Source: Corynebacterium pseudogenitalium (GTDB taxonomy: Bacteria > Actinomycetota > Actinomycetes > Mycobacteriales > Mycobacteriaceae). Taken from it: a stretch of 64,000 nucleotides of DNA. The stretch spans positions 1,798,001-1,862,000 of the forward strand of contig NZ_CP072934.1 in NCBI RefSeq assembly GCF_024453815.1, read 5' to 3'. The translations under genes and the position numbers were made by a program. Of this stretch, positions 1 through 8,582 are shown piece after piece (position 1 is the stretch's first letter; the number at the start of each line of letters is the position of its first letter). The notes beneath the pieces are model-generated. The model ran no database searches. It was not told the origin of the DNA and was given only the letters and a program-made list of their open reading frames with translations.

Positions 1-1
1 C

Positions 2-211
2 CCGAAGCTCTACATCGGCATCGGCATTTCCGGCGCTGTGCAGCACCTCGTGGGCATGCAGACAGCCGACACCATCATCGCGATCAACAACGATGAGGAC
101 GCTCCGCTGTTCGATATCGCGGACTTCGGCATCATTGGCGATCTCTTCGACGTGGTGCCGGAACTCATCGAGCAGATCGCAGCTCGCCGCGGCACGGAGG
201 CGTCCGAGTAA
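2..211 (+). CDS. etfA: Electron transfer flavoprotein alpha subunit, C-terminal part
   Basis: Only the last 69 residues are in the window; the gene begins upstream. They match the FAD-binding C-terminal domain of Etf[11 protein letters not shown] followed by [18 protein letters not shown] and [12 protein letters not shown], the segment that cradles the flavin adenine dinucleotide. EtfA pairs with EtfB (expected upstream) to carry electrons from acyl-CoA and other dehydrogenases to the respiratory chain in the cytoplasm. The TAA stop overlaps the ATG of the next gene by one base (TAATG), suggesting translational coupling with the cytochrome-like protein downstream. Confidence 0.93.
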   Translation, partial: PKLYIGIGISGAVQHLVGMQTADTIIAINNDEDAPLFDIADFGIIGDLFDVVPELIEQIAARRGTEASE

Positions 212-1659
212 TGCAGGTGCACCTTCGTCGTGGCCTGCCCCGCGTAGCGAGCGGCCAGCCGTGGCCACCAGTTGATGAGGTCGCGCTCGAACCCGATCCG
301 GCCGTGACCGGCGATCTGGTCGGCGCTCAAGCGGCTCCGGCCCCAGCGCAACCCGAAGGCGTATCGACGCCCCTCCGTCGCGGCCTGCCTCGTACCCCGA
401 GCGGCCAGCCATGGCCTCCTACCGACTCGGTCGCAGTCGCTACGGACCCTGCCGTGCAGCAGGTGTTCCCAACGGCTGCAGAACGCACTGCTGCCGAACA
501 GCCCGCGGAAGGGCAACCAGCTGGCCCGCTCACCACGGTCGCCGTGCGTCAGGGCCTTCCGCGTACTGCCGGGGCTGGCCCGTTCCCGCCTGTCGCCAGT
601 GTCGACGTCCCAGAGGACCCCGCTGTGGCGGTTCCTCCGCTCTACGGCGCAGCGGCGAAGGCTGCAGAACAGGCGCCGGAACAGGTAGCGGCAGTCGAGT
701 CCTCGCCGCAGCTAGCACAGCCCGAGCGGCCGAAGTTGGCGGCACAGCCCGTGCCTGCGCCGACTCAAACTCCATCGCGTCGCTGGTGGGCGTACGGTGG
801 CGTCGCGCTGCTCGCTGCGTTCGTAGTCGCGGTCCTGGTGGCGCGCTGGTTCGTCAGCACCCCGACGGGCAGCAGCTTCATCGAGCGCTACACCGGCCAG
901 CAGCCCCTGCCGGAAGGCGCACCTGTTGGGCTGCCCGCATGGTTGGGGTGGTCGCACTTCTTCAACATGCTGTTCATGGCGCTCATCATCAAGACTGGTA
1001 TGACCGTGCGCCACGAGCGCAAACCCGAAGCGTATTGGGCGCCGCGCAAGAACCCCAAGAAGAAGATTTCTCTTACCCTGTGGCTGCACCTCACCATTGA
1101 CGTGCTGTGGGTGGCGCTCGGCGTGGTGTTCTACATCGTGCTGTTCGCCACTGGCCAGTGGATGCGCATTGTGCCCACGAGCTGGGAGGTCATCCCGCAA
1201 GCGGTCTCCGCGGGGATCCAGTACCTCAGTCTGGACTGGCCGACGGAAAACCCGTGGGTGCACTACAACGCGCTGCAGGAGCTGTCGTACTTCGCGGTGG
1301 TGTTCCTTGCCGCGCCGCTGGCGATCCTCTCCGGCGCTCGCATGAGCGAGTGGTGGCCGAAGTCCTGGTCCTTCTTCTCGCTGAAGGCTGCACGCGCCAT
1401 TCACTTCCCCACCATGCTGTTCTTCGTCCTGTTCACCGTGGTGCACGTCTTCCTGGTGTTCACCACGGGTCTGCGCAGAAACATGAACGCGATGTTCGCT
1501 GCCTCCGGTGACGTCGACCCAGACGTGTACGGCACGAGCTGGACTGGCGTCATCCTGTTCCTCGTTGCGGCGGCCGTGATCGCGGTGGTGTGCAGGCTGG
1601 CACGCCCCACGCTGGTAGCCCCGGTGGCGCAAGCGACTGGCAAGGTGACAAGCCGCTAA
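211..1659 (+). CDS. Cytochrome b/b6-domain (b561-like) membrane protein with N-terminal RGLPR repeats
   Basis: A 482-residue protein. Residues 5-32, 55-82 and 112-139 are three 28-residue repeats of the form (L/V)R(R/Q)GLPR...PWPP or PFPP...DPAV, separated by Ala/Pro/Gln-rich linkers. About six membrane segments follow (near 192-212, 247-265, 290-318, 354-378, 393-418 and 441-463). Paired histidines inside helices (SHFFNM, WLHL, IHFP, VVHVF) look like haem b ligands. The family resembles membrane cytochromes that exchange electrons with quinone or flavoproteins; the electron partner is unknown. The start overlaps the etfA stop, so EtfAB may be functionally linked, which is inference. The repeats are on the N-terminal side of the first helix and are probably cytoplasmic. 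Confidence 0.8.
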   Translation: MQVHLRRGLPRVASGQPWPPVDEVALEPDPAVTGDLVGAQAAPAPAQPEGVSTPLRRGLPRTPSGQPWPPTDSVAVATDPAVQQVFPTAAERTAAEQPAEGQPAGPLTTVAVRQGLPRTAGAGPFPPVASVDVPEDPAVAVPPLYGAAAKAAEQAPEQVAAVESSPQLAQPERPKLAAQPVPAPTQTPSRRWWAYGGVALLAAFVVAVLVARWFVSTPTGSSFIERYTGQQPLPEGAPVGLPAWLGWSHFFNMLFMALIIKTGMTVRHERKPEAYWAPRKNPKKKISLTLWLHLTIDVLWVALGVVFYIVLFATGQWMRIVPTSWEVIPQAVSAGIQYLSLDWPTENPWVHYNALQELSYFAVVFLAAPLAILSGARMSEWWPKSWSFFSLKAARAIHFPTMLFFVLFTVVHVFLVFTTGLRRNMNAMFAASGDVDPDVYGTSWTGVILFLVAAAVIAVVCRLARPTLVAPVAQATGKVTSR

Positions 1660-1662
1660 AGT
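1657..1662 (+). promoter_or_regulatory. -10 hexamer of leaderless aldo/keto reductase mRNA
   Basis: TAAAGT fits the actinobacterial TANNNT -10 and ends 7 nt before the ATG at 1670. No Shine-Dalgarno sequence lies in that gap, so the transcript probably starts at the A of the start codon. Confidence 0.55.
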
Positions 1663-1669
1663 AAAGCGC

Positions 1670-2503
1670 ATGGTACCCATGTTTGCGCTTCACGACGGCA
1701 CATCAATCCCCCAGCTCGGCTACGGCCTCCACCGCGTAGACCCGCAGGAGGCCGAGCGGTTGGTCAGCGAAGCGCTGGAGGCAGGTTACAGGCACTTCGA
1801 CACCGCCCACATTTATGGGAACGAAGAGGGCGTCGGCAAGGCAATCGCGAAGTCGGGGATCCCGCGCGAGGAGCTGTACATCACCACGAAGCTGTGGAAC
1901 AACCGCCACCACGATGCCCCGGCGGCGCTCGAGGAGTCGCTAGAGAAACTCGGTCTTGACCACGTGGACCTCTACCTCATTCACTGGCCGCTGCCCGGAC
2001 AGGGCGCATACGTGGATGCGTGGAAATCCCTCATTGGACTCCGCGAGGCTAAACTCACCACCTCCATCGGCGTCTCAAACTTCCTGCCAGAGCACATTGA
2101 GCAGATTGAGATGCACACCGACGTCACCCCCGTGGTTAACCAGGTTGAGCTGCACCCGCTGTTCCAAAACTGGAAAGAGCTCGACGCGATGCGTGTGCAC
2201 AATATCGCCATCGAGGGCTGGGCTCCGCTCGGCGGCGGCGCCTACGACCTGACGGACTTCCCGGAAATTACCGACGCCGCCGAGGCACACGGCAAAACGC
2301 CAGCGCAGGTGGTGCTGCGCTGGCATCTACAAAACGACGTGATCGTGTTCCCCAAGACCACGTCCGCGGAGCGGATGCGTGAAAACATGGACATTTTCGA
2401 CTTCACGCTCAGCCCCGAAGAAATGTCCGCCATCGTCGCGCTCGACGAGGAGGAGTTTGGGCGCCACGGCCCGCACCCCACGGACTACGAAGAACTGGGC
2501 TAG
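1670..2503 (+). CDS. Aldo/keto reductase (2,5-diketo-gluconate reductase type)
   Basis: A 277-residue single-domain NADPH-dependent oxidoreductase of the aldo/keto reductase family, predicted cytoplasmic, reducing aldehydes or ketones; substrate not predictable. The catalytic tetrad is visible: Asp44 and Tyr49 in GYRHFDTAHIYGNE, Lys74 in TTKLWNN and His105 in LYLIHWPLPG. The family signature GVSNFLPEHIEQI and the cofactor phosphate-binding stretch VFPKTTSAERMREN are present. The start at 1670 is supported by a -10 hexamer ending 7 nt upstream. The gene converges on rpiB; the two stop codons overlap in the palindrome CTAG at 2500-2503. Confidence 0.92.
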   Translation: MVPMFALHDGTSIPQLGYGLHRVDPQEAERLVSEALEAGYRHFDTAHIYGNEEGVGKAIAKSGIPREELYITTKLWNNRHHDAPAALEESLEKLGLDHVDLYLIHWPLPGQGAYVDAWKSLIGLREAKLTTSIGVSNFLPEHIEQIEMHTDVTPVVNQVELHPLFQNWKELDAMRVHNIAIEGWAPLGGGAYDLTDFPEITDAAEAHGKTPAQVVLRWHLQNDVIVFPKTTSAERMRENMDIFDFTLSPEEMSAIVALDEEEFGRHGPHPTDYEELG

Positions 2504-2964
2504 ATAGCCGGGGCTTCGCCCGTCTCCTCGTACTTGGACAGGATGTCGATGCGGCGCTGGTGGCGCTCCTCGTTGCTCCACTCCTGACCAATGAACGCGT
2601 CGACGATCTTCAGTGCTTCTTCCTCGGTGTGCATGCGCCCACCGATACCGATGAGCTGCGCGTTGTTGTGCTCGCGTGCCAGGCGCGCGGTCTCCTCAGA
2701 CCACGCCAAGGCGCAGCGAGCGCCCTTCACCTTGTTCGCGGCGATCTGCTCACCATTGCCAGAGCCGCCCAGCACGATGCCGAGGGAGCCTTCGTCCGCT
2801 ACCGTCCGCTCAGCTGCGGCGATGCAGAACGCTGGGTAGTCGTCGAGGGCGTCATACTCGTGCGCACCACAGTCGATGACTTCGTGGCCCTGCTTTTCCA
2901 GGTGGGCCTTAATCTGATTCTTTCGTTCGAAACCGGCATGATCTGCCCCAAGGTAAATTCGCAT
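2500..2964 (-). CDS. rpiB: Ribose-5-phosphate isomerase B
   Basis: A 154-residue RpiB/LacAB family enzyme interconverting ribose 5-phosphate and ribulose 5-phosphate in the pentose phosphate pathway. The N-terminal YLGADHAGFERK motif and the GGSGNGEQIAANK loop are clear. The catalytic base position has Glu72 in GNGEQ instead of the Cys of E. coli RpiB, the form described for M. tuberculosis RpiB. The C-terminal helix (SNEERHQRRIDIL) is complete. It lies upstream-to-downstream with the DsbA-like gene on the same strand (21 nt away), as in Rv2466c-Rv2465c of M. tuberculosis. Confidence 0.95.
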   Translation of the reverse strand: MRIYLGADHAGFERKNQIKAHLEKQGHEVIDCGAHEYDALDDYPAFCIAAAERTVADEGSLGIVLGGSGNGEQIAANKVKGARCALAWSEETARLAREHNNAQLIGIGGRMHTEEEALKIVDAFIGQEWSNEERHQRRIDILSKYEETGEAPAI

Positions 2965-2985
2965 GCGCTCTACCCTACCTTCCTG

Positions 2986-3603
2986 CTAGCTCACCTGCGG
3001 CGGTTCCGTGCGGGAACGCTTCAGTTCGAAGAAGTAGGGGTATTCGCTCAGTGCCAGGGAGGCGTCGAAAAGCTTGCCTGCCTCCTCACCCGTTGGGACG
3101 CGGGTGATGACCGGCCCAAAGAATGCGGTGTCTCCTAGCTTGACCACCGGGGTGCCCACCTCGTCACCGACGGCGTCCATCGCACCCTGGTGGTAGGTGC
3201 CGAGCAGCTCGTCCATCTCGTTGGTGTTGGCAAGGTCGGCGTAGCTGGCGTCGAGACCTACCTCTTCGAGTGCTGCCGCGATGATCTCGTCGTAGGCGCC
3301 GTAGCCCTTCTTGCCGCCCTGCTCCCCGGCGTGAATGGCGGTGCCCATCGCGGTGTAGAGCGCGTCGATCTTCTCTGGGTGGTCGCGCTTCACCGCTGCG
3401 AACACGCGCGCGGGACCCCAGTTGGCCTCCATCATCTTGGCGTAGTCGGCGGGGATGTCGCGGCCGTCGTTAAGAATGGACAGTGACATCGGCACCCACT
3501 CGACCGTGATGTCGCGGACCTTTTCTACTTCCTTCATCCAACGCGAAGTGAGCCAGCAAAATGGGCAGCTTACGTCGAACCAAAAGGTAACTGGTGCAGT
3601 CAC
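2986..3603 (-). CDS. DsbA-family thioredoxin-fold protein, mycoredoxin/mycothiol-dependent reductase type (Rv2466c-like)
   Basis: A 205-residue thioredoxin-fold oxidoreductase with the active site C13-P-F-C16 close to the N-terminus and an inserted helical domain, matching the Rv2466c (Mrx2) family, which works with mycothiol in oxidative stress defence. I chose the GTG at 3603 because GGAGGA lies at suitable spacing upstream; reading further 5' adds a stretch unlike the family and overlaps the pepN promoter. A cis-Pro region (GTPVVKLGDTAFFGPV) supports the fold. It diverges from pepN, the same arrangement as Rv2466c/Rv2467. Confidence 0.9.
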   Translation of the reverse strand: MTAPVTFWFDVSCPFCWLTSRWMKEVEKVRDITVEWVPMSLSILNDGRDIPADYAKMMEANWGPARVFAAVKRDHPEKIDALYTAMGTAIHAGEQGGKKGYGAYDEIIAAALEEVGLDASYADLANTNEMDELLGTYHQGAMDAVGDEVGTPVVKLGDTAFFGPVITRVPTGEEAGKLFDASLALSEYPYFFELKRSRTEPPQVS

Positions 3604-3672
3604 AGAATCATTCCTCCATTCGTTCCGGAAATTATGCAGCCACCATAGCGAAAAACACACAGGTACGGCGAG

Positions 3673-3678
3673 TATGTT
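3673..3678 (+). promoter_or_regulatory. -10 hexamer of pepN
   Basis: TATGTT ends 7 nt before the ATG at 3686. A GGAGG string lies only 2 nt before that ATG, too close for a normal ribosome site, so leaderless initiation is the better reading. Confidence 0.45.
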
Positions 3679-3685
3679 GGAGGAC

Positions 3686-6094
3686 ATGAAGACAAACCTC
3701 AAGCGCAGCGACGCACAACTTCGCGCACAACTTATCTCAGATGTCCATTACGATATTGCGCTCGATGTCAACGGAGCAGAGCAGTTCACGTCGACCACCA
3801 CGGTCACGTTCCGCTCGGGCGCAGGCGAGACGTTCTTCGATCTGGTCGCCGACGAGTTCTCCGCAACGCTCGACGGCCGCCCCGTCGACGGCCGCACCCT
3901 CACGCTCACCGAGGGCGAGCACACCTTAGTTGTCGACGCCACCATTACCTACAACCACACTGGTGAAGGCCTGCACAAGTTCGTCGACCCGATGGACAAC
4001 AAAGATTACCTCTACACCCAGTTCGAACCCGCGATGGCGATGAAGGTGTTTGCTTGCTTCGACCAGCCGGACATCAAGGCCACGTATAAGATTGCCGTCG
4101 ACGCGCCAGAGGCCTACACGGTCGTACTCAACGAGGAGGCGACCCGTGAGGGCAACGTGTGGTCCTGCACCATTGATTACCCACTGTCGACGTACCTGGT
4201 GGCAATCTGCGCCGGCGAGTACGAGTTCGTCGAAGACGAGTACGTCGACGATCTGAAGCGTATCCCGCTTCGCATCTTTGCCCGCGCCTCACTCATGGAG
4301 CACCTCGACGCAGAACGCTTGTTCCGCCAGACGAAAGACGGCTTCGCGTACTACCACAAGAATTTTGCGATTGCGTACCCGTTCGGCAAGTACGACCAGA
4401 TTTTCTGCCCCGAGTACAACATGGGCGCAATGGAGAACGCCGGCGCGGTGACGTTCCGCGATGAGTACGTCTTTACTTCCGAGCCAACCCCGTATCGCCT
4501 CGAGCGCCGCAACGACACGATCCTGCACGAGATGGCGCACATGTGGTTCGGCGACCTCGTCACGATGCAGTGGTGGGACGACTTGTGGCTCAACGAGTCC
4601 TTCGCGACCTGGTCCGCAGCCATTGCCCAGACCGAGATCGGCGAGTACCCGAATGCGTGGACGACGTTCGCGGCCGTCGAGAAGGCATGGGCCTACCAGC
4701 AAGATCAGCTGCCGACGACCCACCCAATCGCCGCTGACGCCCCGGACATCGAGACCGCCGAGCAGAACTTCGACGGGATCACCTACGCCAAGGGCGCGTC
4801 CGTGCTGAAGCAGCTGCAGGCATACGTTGGCCGCGACGAGTTCTTCGCGGGCGTGCGCGATCACTTCAACAACCACAAGTTCAGCAACGCTTCCTTCGAC
4901 GATCTTCTGGGCGCGTTGGAGAAGTCGTCGGGCCGCGATTTGAGCGAGTGGTCCCAGCAGTGGCTGCGCACCACCGGTGTGTCCACCCTTCGCCCCGAAA
5001 TCACTGAGGATTCCTTCGCAGTCGTGCAGGAATCCGATGTGCTGCGCACCCACCGGGTCGGCATCGGGCTGTACAAGCTTGACGGCGACAAGGTCGTGCG
5101 CACCCACCACGTAAAGGTGGACATCGAGGGGGCTCGCACTGAGGTTCCCGAGCTCGTCGGCATCGACCACGACCTCGCGCTGGTCAACGACGAAGACCTC
5201 ACGTACTGCAAGATGCGCCTCACGCCGGAACACACTGAGTTCGTGCTGGAGCACATCGGGCAGATCGAGGACCCACTTGCGCGCACCCTGTGCTGGTCAT
5301 CCCTGTGGGAGGCCGTCCGCGACACGCTGCTGCCAGCGCGCAAGTTTGTGATGGCCGTGGCCAACTTCAGCCGCCTCGAAGACCAACCGAGTGTGCAGGA
5401 GCGCCTCCTCGCGCAGGCGACGCTGGCGGTCAAGCAGTACGTGGCATGGTCCTGGCAGCGCACCGGCTTCTACATGCTCAGCGAGGCATTCCGCGGCCAG
5501 GAGCCTGCAGGTATCTACCAGCGCGCGCTCGCCCGCCTGCAGCCTTCGAAGCAGAACACGACGTACTTCCACGAACTCCTACAGTCGCTGGATAACCAGG
5601 AGATTCGCTGGCTCGTGCTCACGAACCTTGTCGCAGGCGGCGCCATGCTGGCCAAGACCGCCAAGAACGAGGAGGATCCGTCCTCCGAGGGTGCGCTGTC
5701 GCGCCTGCGCATCGACGCCGTCACGAACAAACAGTGGGCGTGGGATGAGATCGTCAGCGGTACACGCACAAACCTTGAGGTGCGCTTCCTTATCGACGGC
5801 CTCACCTTCACCTCCGAAGGCATGGACGGCTTGGCCGAGCGCTACTTCGAGATCGCGCCAGAGCTGTGGGACAAACTGACCAACGAGATGGCTCAGAACA
5901 CGCTCGAGGGCCTGTTCCCGCTGTGGGATATTTCGATTGCTACAGTCGAGCGCGCCGAGGCGCTCCTTGCGCGGGAGGACATTCCGGCGGGCCTGCGCCG
6001 CATCGTTTCGGAGGGTAAGGCCCGCGTGGAGCGCGCGCTGCGCAACCGTGTTGGTGACGCAGGCGCGGAAGGCGCAGCGAAAACGCTGCGCTAG
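3686..6094 (+). CDS. pepN: Aminopeptidase N (M1 family zinc metallopeptidase)
   Basis: An 802-residue cytoplasmic aminopeptidase that removes N-terminal residues from peptides. The exopeptidase motif G247-A-M-E-N251 and the zinc site H281-E-M-A-H285 with the distal glutamate E304 in LNESFATW are intact. The C-terminal ERAP1-like helical domain is complete and ends in VERALRNRVGD. Length is normal for the actinobacterial family (about 850). The start at 3686 (MKTNLKRSDAQ) fits the homologous N-terminus; an upstream open frame to 3455 is only the shadow of the opposite gene. It corresponds to Rv2467. Confidence 0.95.
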   Translation: MKTNLKRSDAQLRAQLISDVHYDIALDVNGAEQFTSTTTVTFRSGAGETFFDLVADEFSATLDGRPVDGRTLTLTEGEHTLVVDATITYNHTGEGLHKFVDPMDNKDYLYTQFEPAMAMKVFACFDQPDIKATYKIAVDAPEAYTVVLNEEATREGNVWSCTIDYPLSTYLVAICAGEYEFVEDEYVDDLKRIPLRIFARASLMEHLDAERLFRQTKDGFAYYHKNFAIAYPFGKYDQIFCPEYNMGAMENAGAVTFRDEYVFTSEPTPYRLERRNDTILHEMAHMWFGDLVTMQWWDDLWLNESFATWSAAIAQTEIGEYPNAWTTFAAVEKAWAYQQDQLPTTHPIAADAPDIETAEQNFDGITYAKGASVLKQLQAYVGRDEFFAGVRDHFNNHKFSNASFDDLLGALEKSSGRDLSEWSQQWLRTTGVSTLRPEITEDSFAVVQESDVLRTHRVGIGLYKLDGDKVVRTHHVKVDIEGARTEVPELVGIDHDLALVNDEDLTYCKMRLTPEHTEFVLEHIGQIEDPLARTLCWSSLWEAVRDTLLPARKFVMAVANFSRLEDQPSVQERLLAQATLAVKQYVAWSWQRTGFYMLSEAFRGQEPAGIYQRALARLQPSKQNTTYFHELLQSLDNQEIRWLVLTNLVAGGAMLAKTAKNEEDPSSEGALSRLRIDAVTNKQWAWDEIVSGTRTNLEVRFLIDGLTFTSEGMDGLAERYFEIAPELWDKLTNEMAQNTLEGLFPLWDISIATVERAEALLAREDIPAGLRRIVSEGKARVERALRNRVGDAGAEGAAKTLR

Positions 6095-6097
6095 AGG

Positions 6098-6811
6098 CTA
6101 GAGCTCCTCGACGATGCGGATCTGCGCCGCATCCGTGCGAGCCACGATAGAGGCGAACATGACCAGCGTGTCACCCTCAAAGAGCTTGCGCGTGATGCGG
6201 TGCACCGGGGTGTTCGCCGCCAAGGAGAGGCTCTCGCGCTCCTTATCGGTCGGGTTGGCCGGGAACAGGATGTCCTCGCGGCGCAGGTGAGGAGTCACGC
6301 CACCCAGGTCGGTACGCTGGCCACGTGCGTAGTCGACGGAGCTACGGCTGTACTTGGACTCATAACCGGGGCGAACGTACGTGGTTTCAGCGAACACCGG
6401 GTTACCGTTGGCAAAGTGAACGAGCTCGCTGGTGAGCAACTTATCGCGGGAGTCTACGCCGAATGCAGAGACGACGATCTGCGGTGCGGGCGCAGCGGTC
6501 TCCGAAATCAGTTCGGAAGAGACGTCCAGACCATGCGCGATAAGCTGCTCCGTCAGCGATACCTTGCCCGTCAAGTCGATGATCGGAGGCAGCGCGCGAA
6601 CGAATGTGCCACCGGTGCGGCCACGCTTACGCTCAATAATTCCTTCGAGCTGCAATAGGTCCAGTGCATGGCGCACGGTCATGCGTGCCACCCCGTACAT
6701 GTCTACAAGTTCGCGTTCTGGCGGTAGCTTGTCGCCGGGTTCGAGCTCGCGCGATTCGATCTGGCTCCGCAGAGCATCAGCAATCGCTACATACGCTGGC
6801 TTTTTCGCCAT
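6098..6811 (-). CDS. GntR-family transcriptional regulator with UTRA ligand domain (HutC subfamily)
   Basis: A 237-residue regulator. Residues about 5-70 form the winged helix (LPPERELVDMYGVARMTVRHALDLLQLEGIIER), and residues about 90-235 form a UTRA effector-binding domain ending in FASIVARTDAAQIRIVEEL. AGGAGG stands just before the ATG at 6811. The ligand is unknown; no obvious metabolic operon adjoins it. It converges on pepN with only 3 nt between stop codons. The 336-bp AT-rich gap upstream is long enough for autoregulation, which is inference. Confidence 0.9.
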   Translation of the reverse strand: MAKKPAYVAIADALRSQIESRELEPGDKLPPERELVDMYGVARMTVRHALDLLQLEGIIERKRGRTGGTFVRALPPIIDLTGKVSLTEQLIAHGLDVSSELISETAAPAPQIVVSAFGVDSRDKLLTSELVHFANGNPVFAETTYVRPGYESKYSRSSVDYARGQRTDLGGVTPHLRREDILFPANPTDKERESLSLAANTPVHRITRKLFEGDTLVMFASIVARTDAAQIRIVEEL

Positions 6812-7147
6812 AAATTCCTCCTATTTTTGCGGCTGCGTTTAGGTTCACTGCCGCCCGCCCATAACTCCAGGTGTGACGCCAAAAGGTACAACACCAAAAT
6901 CTCAGTTGTTTCTAATATAGTTCATTGGACCATAAAAGTACCTAACAATAAATTTGAACAAAGTGCGCGACACTTGACACGTCCATAAATTGCAAAGTCA
7001 TACTTTCAGTTGAACCCTATCGACGTGCCAAATTCAGGAATCTCCAACGCCAATTACAACATCGCCCAAGCCACGGCCAATACCCCCATTTGCGGTAACC
7101 CGGGTGCTCGACGGCTGCTCGAGACGTAGCGCGTAAACTAGAGCACA
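6812..7147. other. Intergenic region between divergent gntR-type regulator and mscS
   Basis: No gene is visible. The stretch is AT-richer than its surroundings. It contains the ribosome site of the regulator (AGGAGG close to 6816-6824, minus strand) and, near 6885-6955, AT-rich DNA with GGTAC and GTACC half-sites that could be an operator. At the right edge is a TAAACT hexamer at 7134-7139, 8 nt before the mscS ATG. Confidence 0.5.
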
Positions 7148-8176
7148 ATGTTTTCTCTTACGCAGTTTTCTCCATCAGTCTTAGCCAAATCCGTGAGCGT
7201 TCCAGATGTCGACGAAGCCGTCGACTCCGTCACCTCGTGGTGGAATGACCCCGCCACGCGAGACATCTTTGTGACCCGCCCCCTGTGGATCCTGGTCATC
7301 CTGGCCATTGCCCTTGTGTTGCACATCGTGGTGCGCAGAATCATTACGAAGGCCGCGAACAACGCCATCAACTCCTCCAGCGCGGCTCTCCCCTTCCGCC
7401 GCCGCGCTGGCGCCGTGAAACCCGACACTGCGCATTCGCGCTCGCGGGAGCAGCGCCGCCAGCAGCGCATCCTCACGCTGGCGAACGTAGGACGCTCCGC
7501 GGCAGCAATTGTGATTTGGGTGTGGGCGGTCCTCGCGGTGCTCGACCAACTCGGGGTCAACGTCGCCCCGCTCGTGGCCTCTGCGGGCGTCGTCGGCGTC
7601 GCCCTCGGCTTCGGCGCGCAGTCCCTTGTGAAAGACTTCCTCAGCGGCATCTTCATGTTGCTGGAAAACCAGTACGGTGTCGGTGACGTCATCGCGGTCA
7701 ACGACATTGAGGGCACTGTAGAGCACGTCACGATGCGCATCACCACCGTCCGCGATATTGACGGCACCCTCTGGTACGTCCGAAACGGTAACATCGATCT
7801 GCTTGGCAACCAGAGCGACGTCTTCTCCGTTGCCCGCCTCGAGATCCCTGTTTCCATCCAGGCTGATCCGGAGCAGGCAGCCAGCGTCGTCGAGGCCGCA
7901 ATGCAGGACGCAGTGACGCGCCCCGAGATCAAGGACAAACTCGTCGGTGAGGCCACCATGCTGGGCATTTCCAAGTTCGACCCGGAGTGCGCAACCCTGC
8001 GCGTGATGGTCAATACGCTGCCTGGCGAGCAGTGGGGCGTCTCCCGTTTCATGACCGCGGTCATCCTCGAGGCGCTTCACACGCACGGCGTGCCGCTGCC
8101 TGGCACGGAGCCGACCTACATCCGACACCTGGACCGCACCCCTGGAGGCGAGAACAACGATGCAGATCAGCAATAG
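7148..8176 (+). CDS. Small-conductance mechanosensitive ion channel (MscS family)
   Basis: A 342-residue membrane protein. The first helix is near residues 46-66 (LWILVILAIALVLHIVV), a basic cytoplasmic loop follows, then the second helix (AIVIWVWAVLAVLDQLGV) and the pore-lining TM3 signature VVGVALGFGAQSLVKDFLSG, which identifies the family. The beta domain follows (GVGDVIAVNDIEGTVEHVTMR). Such channels release solutes on hypo-osmotic shock. The stop overlaps the start of the globin gene by 17 bp, so the two are probably co-transcribed. A -10 TAAACT lies 8 nt before the ATG. Confidence 0.9.
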   Translation: MFSLTQFSPSVLAKSVSVPDVDEAVDSVTSWWNDPATRDIFVTRPLWILVILAIALVLHIVVRRIITKAANNAINSSSAALPFRRRAGAVKPDTAHSRSREQRRQQRILTLANVGRSAAAIVIWVWAVLAVLDQLGVNVAPLVASAGVVGVALGFGAQSLVKDFLSGIFMLLENQYGVGDVIAVNDIEGTVEHVTMRITTVRDIDGTLWYVRNGNIDLLGNQSDVFSVARLEIPVSIQADPEQAASVVEAAMQDAVTRPEIKDKLVGEATMLGISKFDPECATLRVMVNTLPGEQWGVSRFMTAVILEALHTHGVPLPGTEPTYIRHLDRTPGGENNDADQQ

Positions 8177-8582
8177 CAACGAGGCACAGCAAACGCTCTA
8201 CGAAGCCGTCGGCGGCGAGGAGTTCTTCCACACGCTCGTGCACCGCTTCTACGCCCAGGTCAAAGAAGATGACCTCATCGGCCCCATGTACCCCGACGAG
8301 GACTGGGAAGGCGCCGAATCCCGCTTGCGTTGGTTCCTCACCCAATACTGGGGCGGGCCACGCACCTACCAGGAGCGCCGTGGCAACCCAATGCTGCGCC
8401 GCCGCCACTTCCCGTTTGCAATCGGGGAGGCTGAGGCGGACCGCTGGCTCGAGCTGATGGGCAAGGCAATGGCCGAGTTTGACGACGCCACCCTGCCCCA
8501 GCCCTACCGCGCCGCCATGTGGAATCACATGCAGCGAGTCGCGTACATGATGATCAACCAGGGCCCGCGGTCATACGAATAG
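8160..8582 (+). CDS. glbO: Truncated haemoglobin, group II (trHbO)
   Basis: A 140-residue 2-over-2 globin. Proximal haem ligand His83 lies in RRRHFPFAIGE. Distal pocket tyrosines are Tyr31 and Tyr44, and Trp121 in AAMWNHMQRVA corresponds to the G8 tryptophan typical of group II. It binds oxygen or handles reactive nitrogen species; the mycobacterial homologue is Rv2470. It begins inside the end of the mscS gene (17-bp overlap) and converges on the next gene with a 12-bp overlap. Confidence 0.93.
   Translation: MQISNSNEAQQTLYEAVGGEEFFHTLVHRFYAQVKEDDLIGPMYPDEDWEGAESRLRWFLTQYWGGPRTYQERRGNPMLRRRHFPFAIGEAEADRWLELMGKAMAEFDDATLPQPYRAAMWNHMQRVAYMMINQGPRSYE

Noticed and set aside
3455..3685. Upstream extension of pepN by 77 codons
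   Set aside because: It lies over the opposite-strand DsbA-like gene and has no homology; the -10 and family alignment support ATG 3686.
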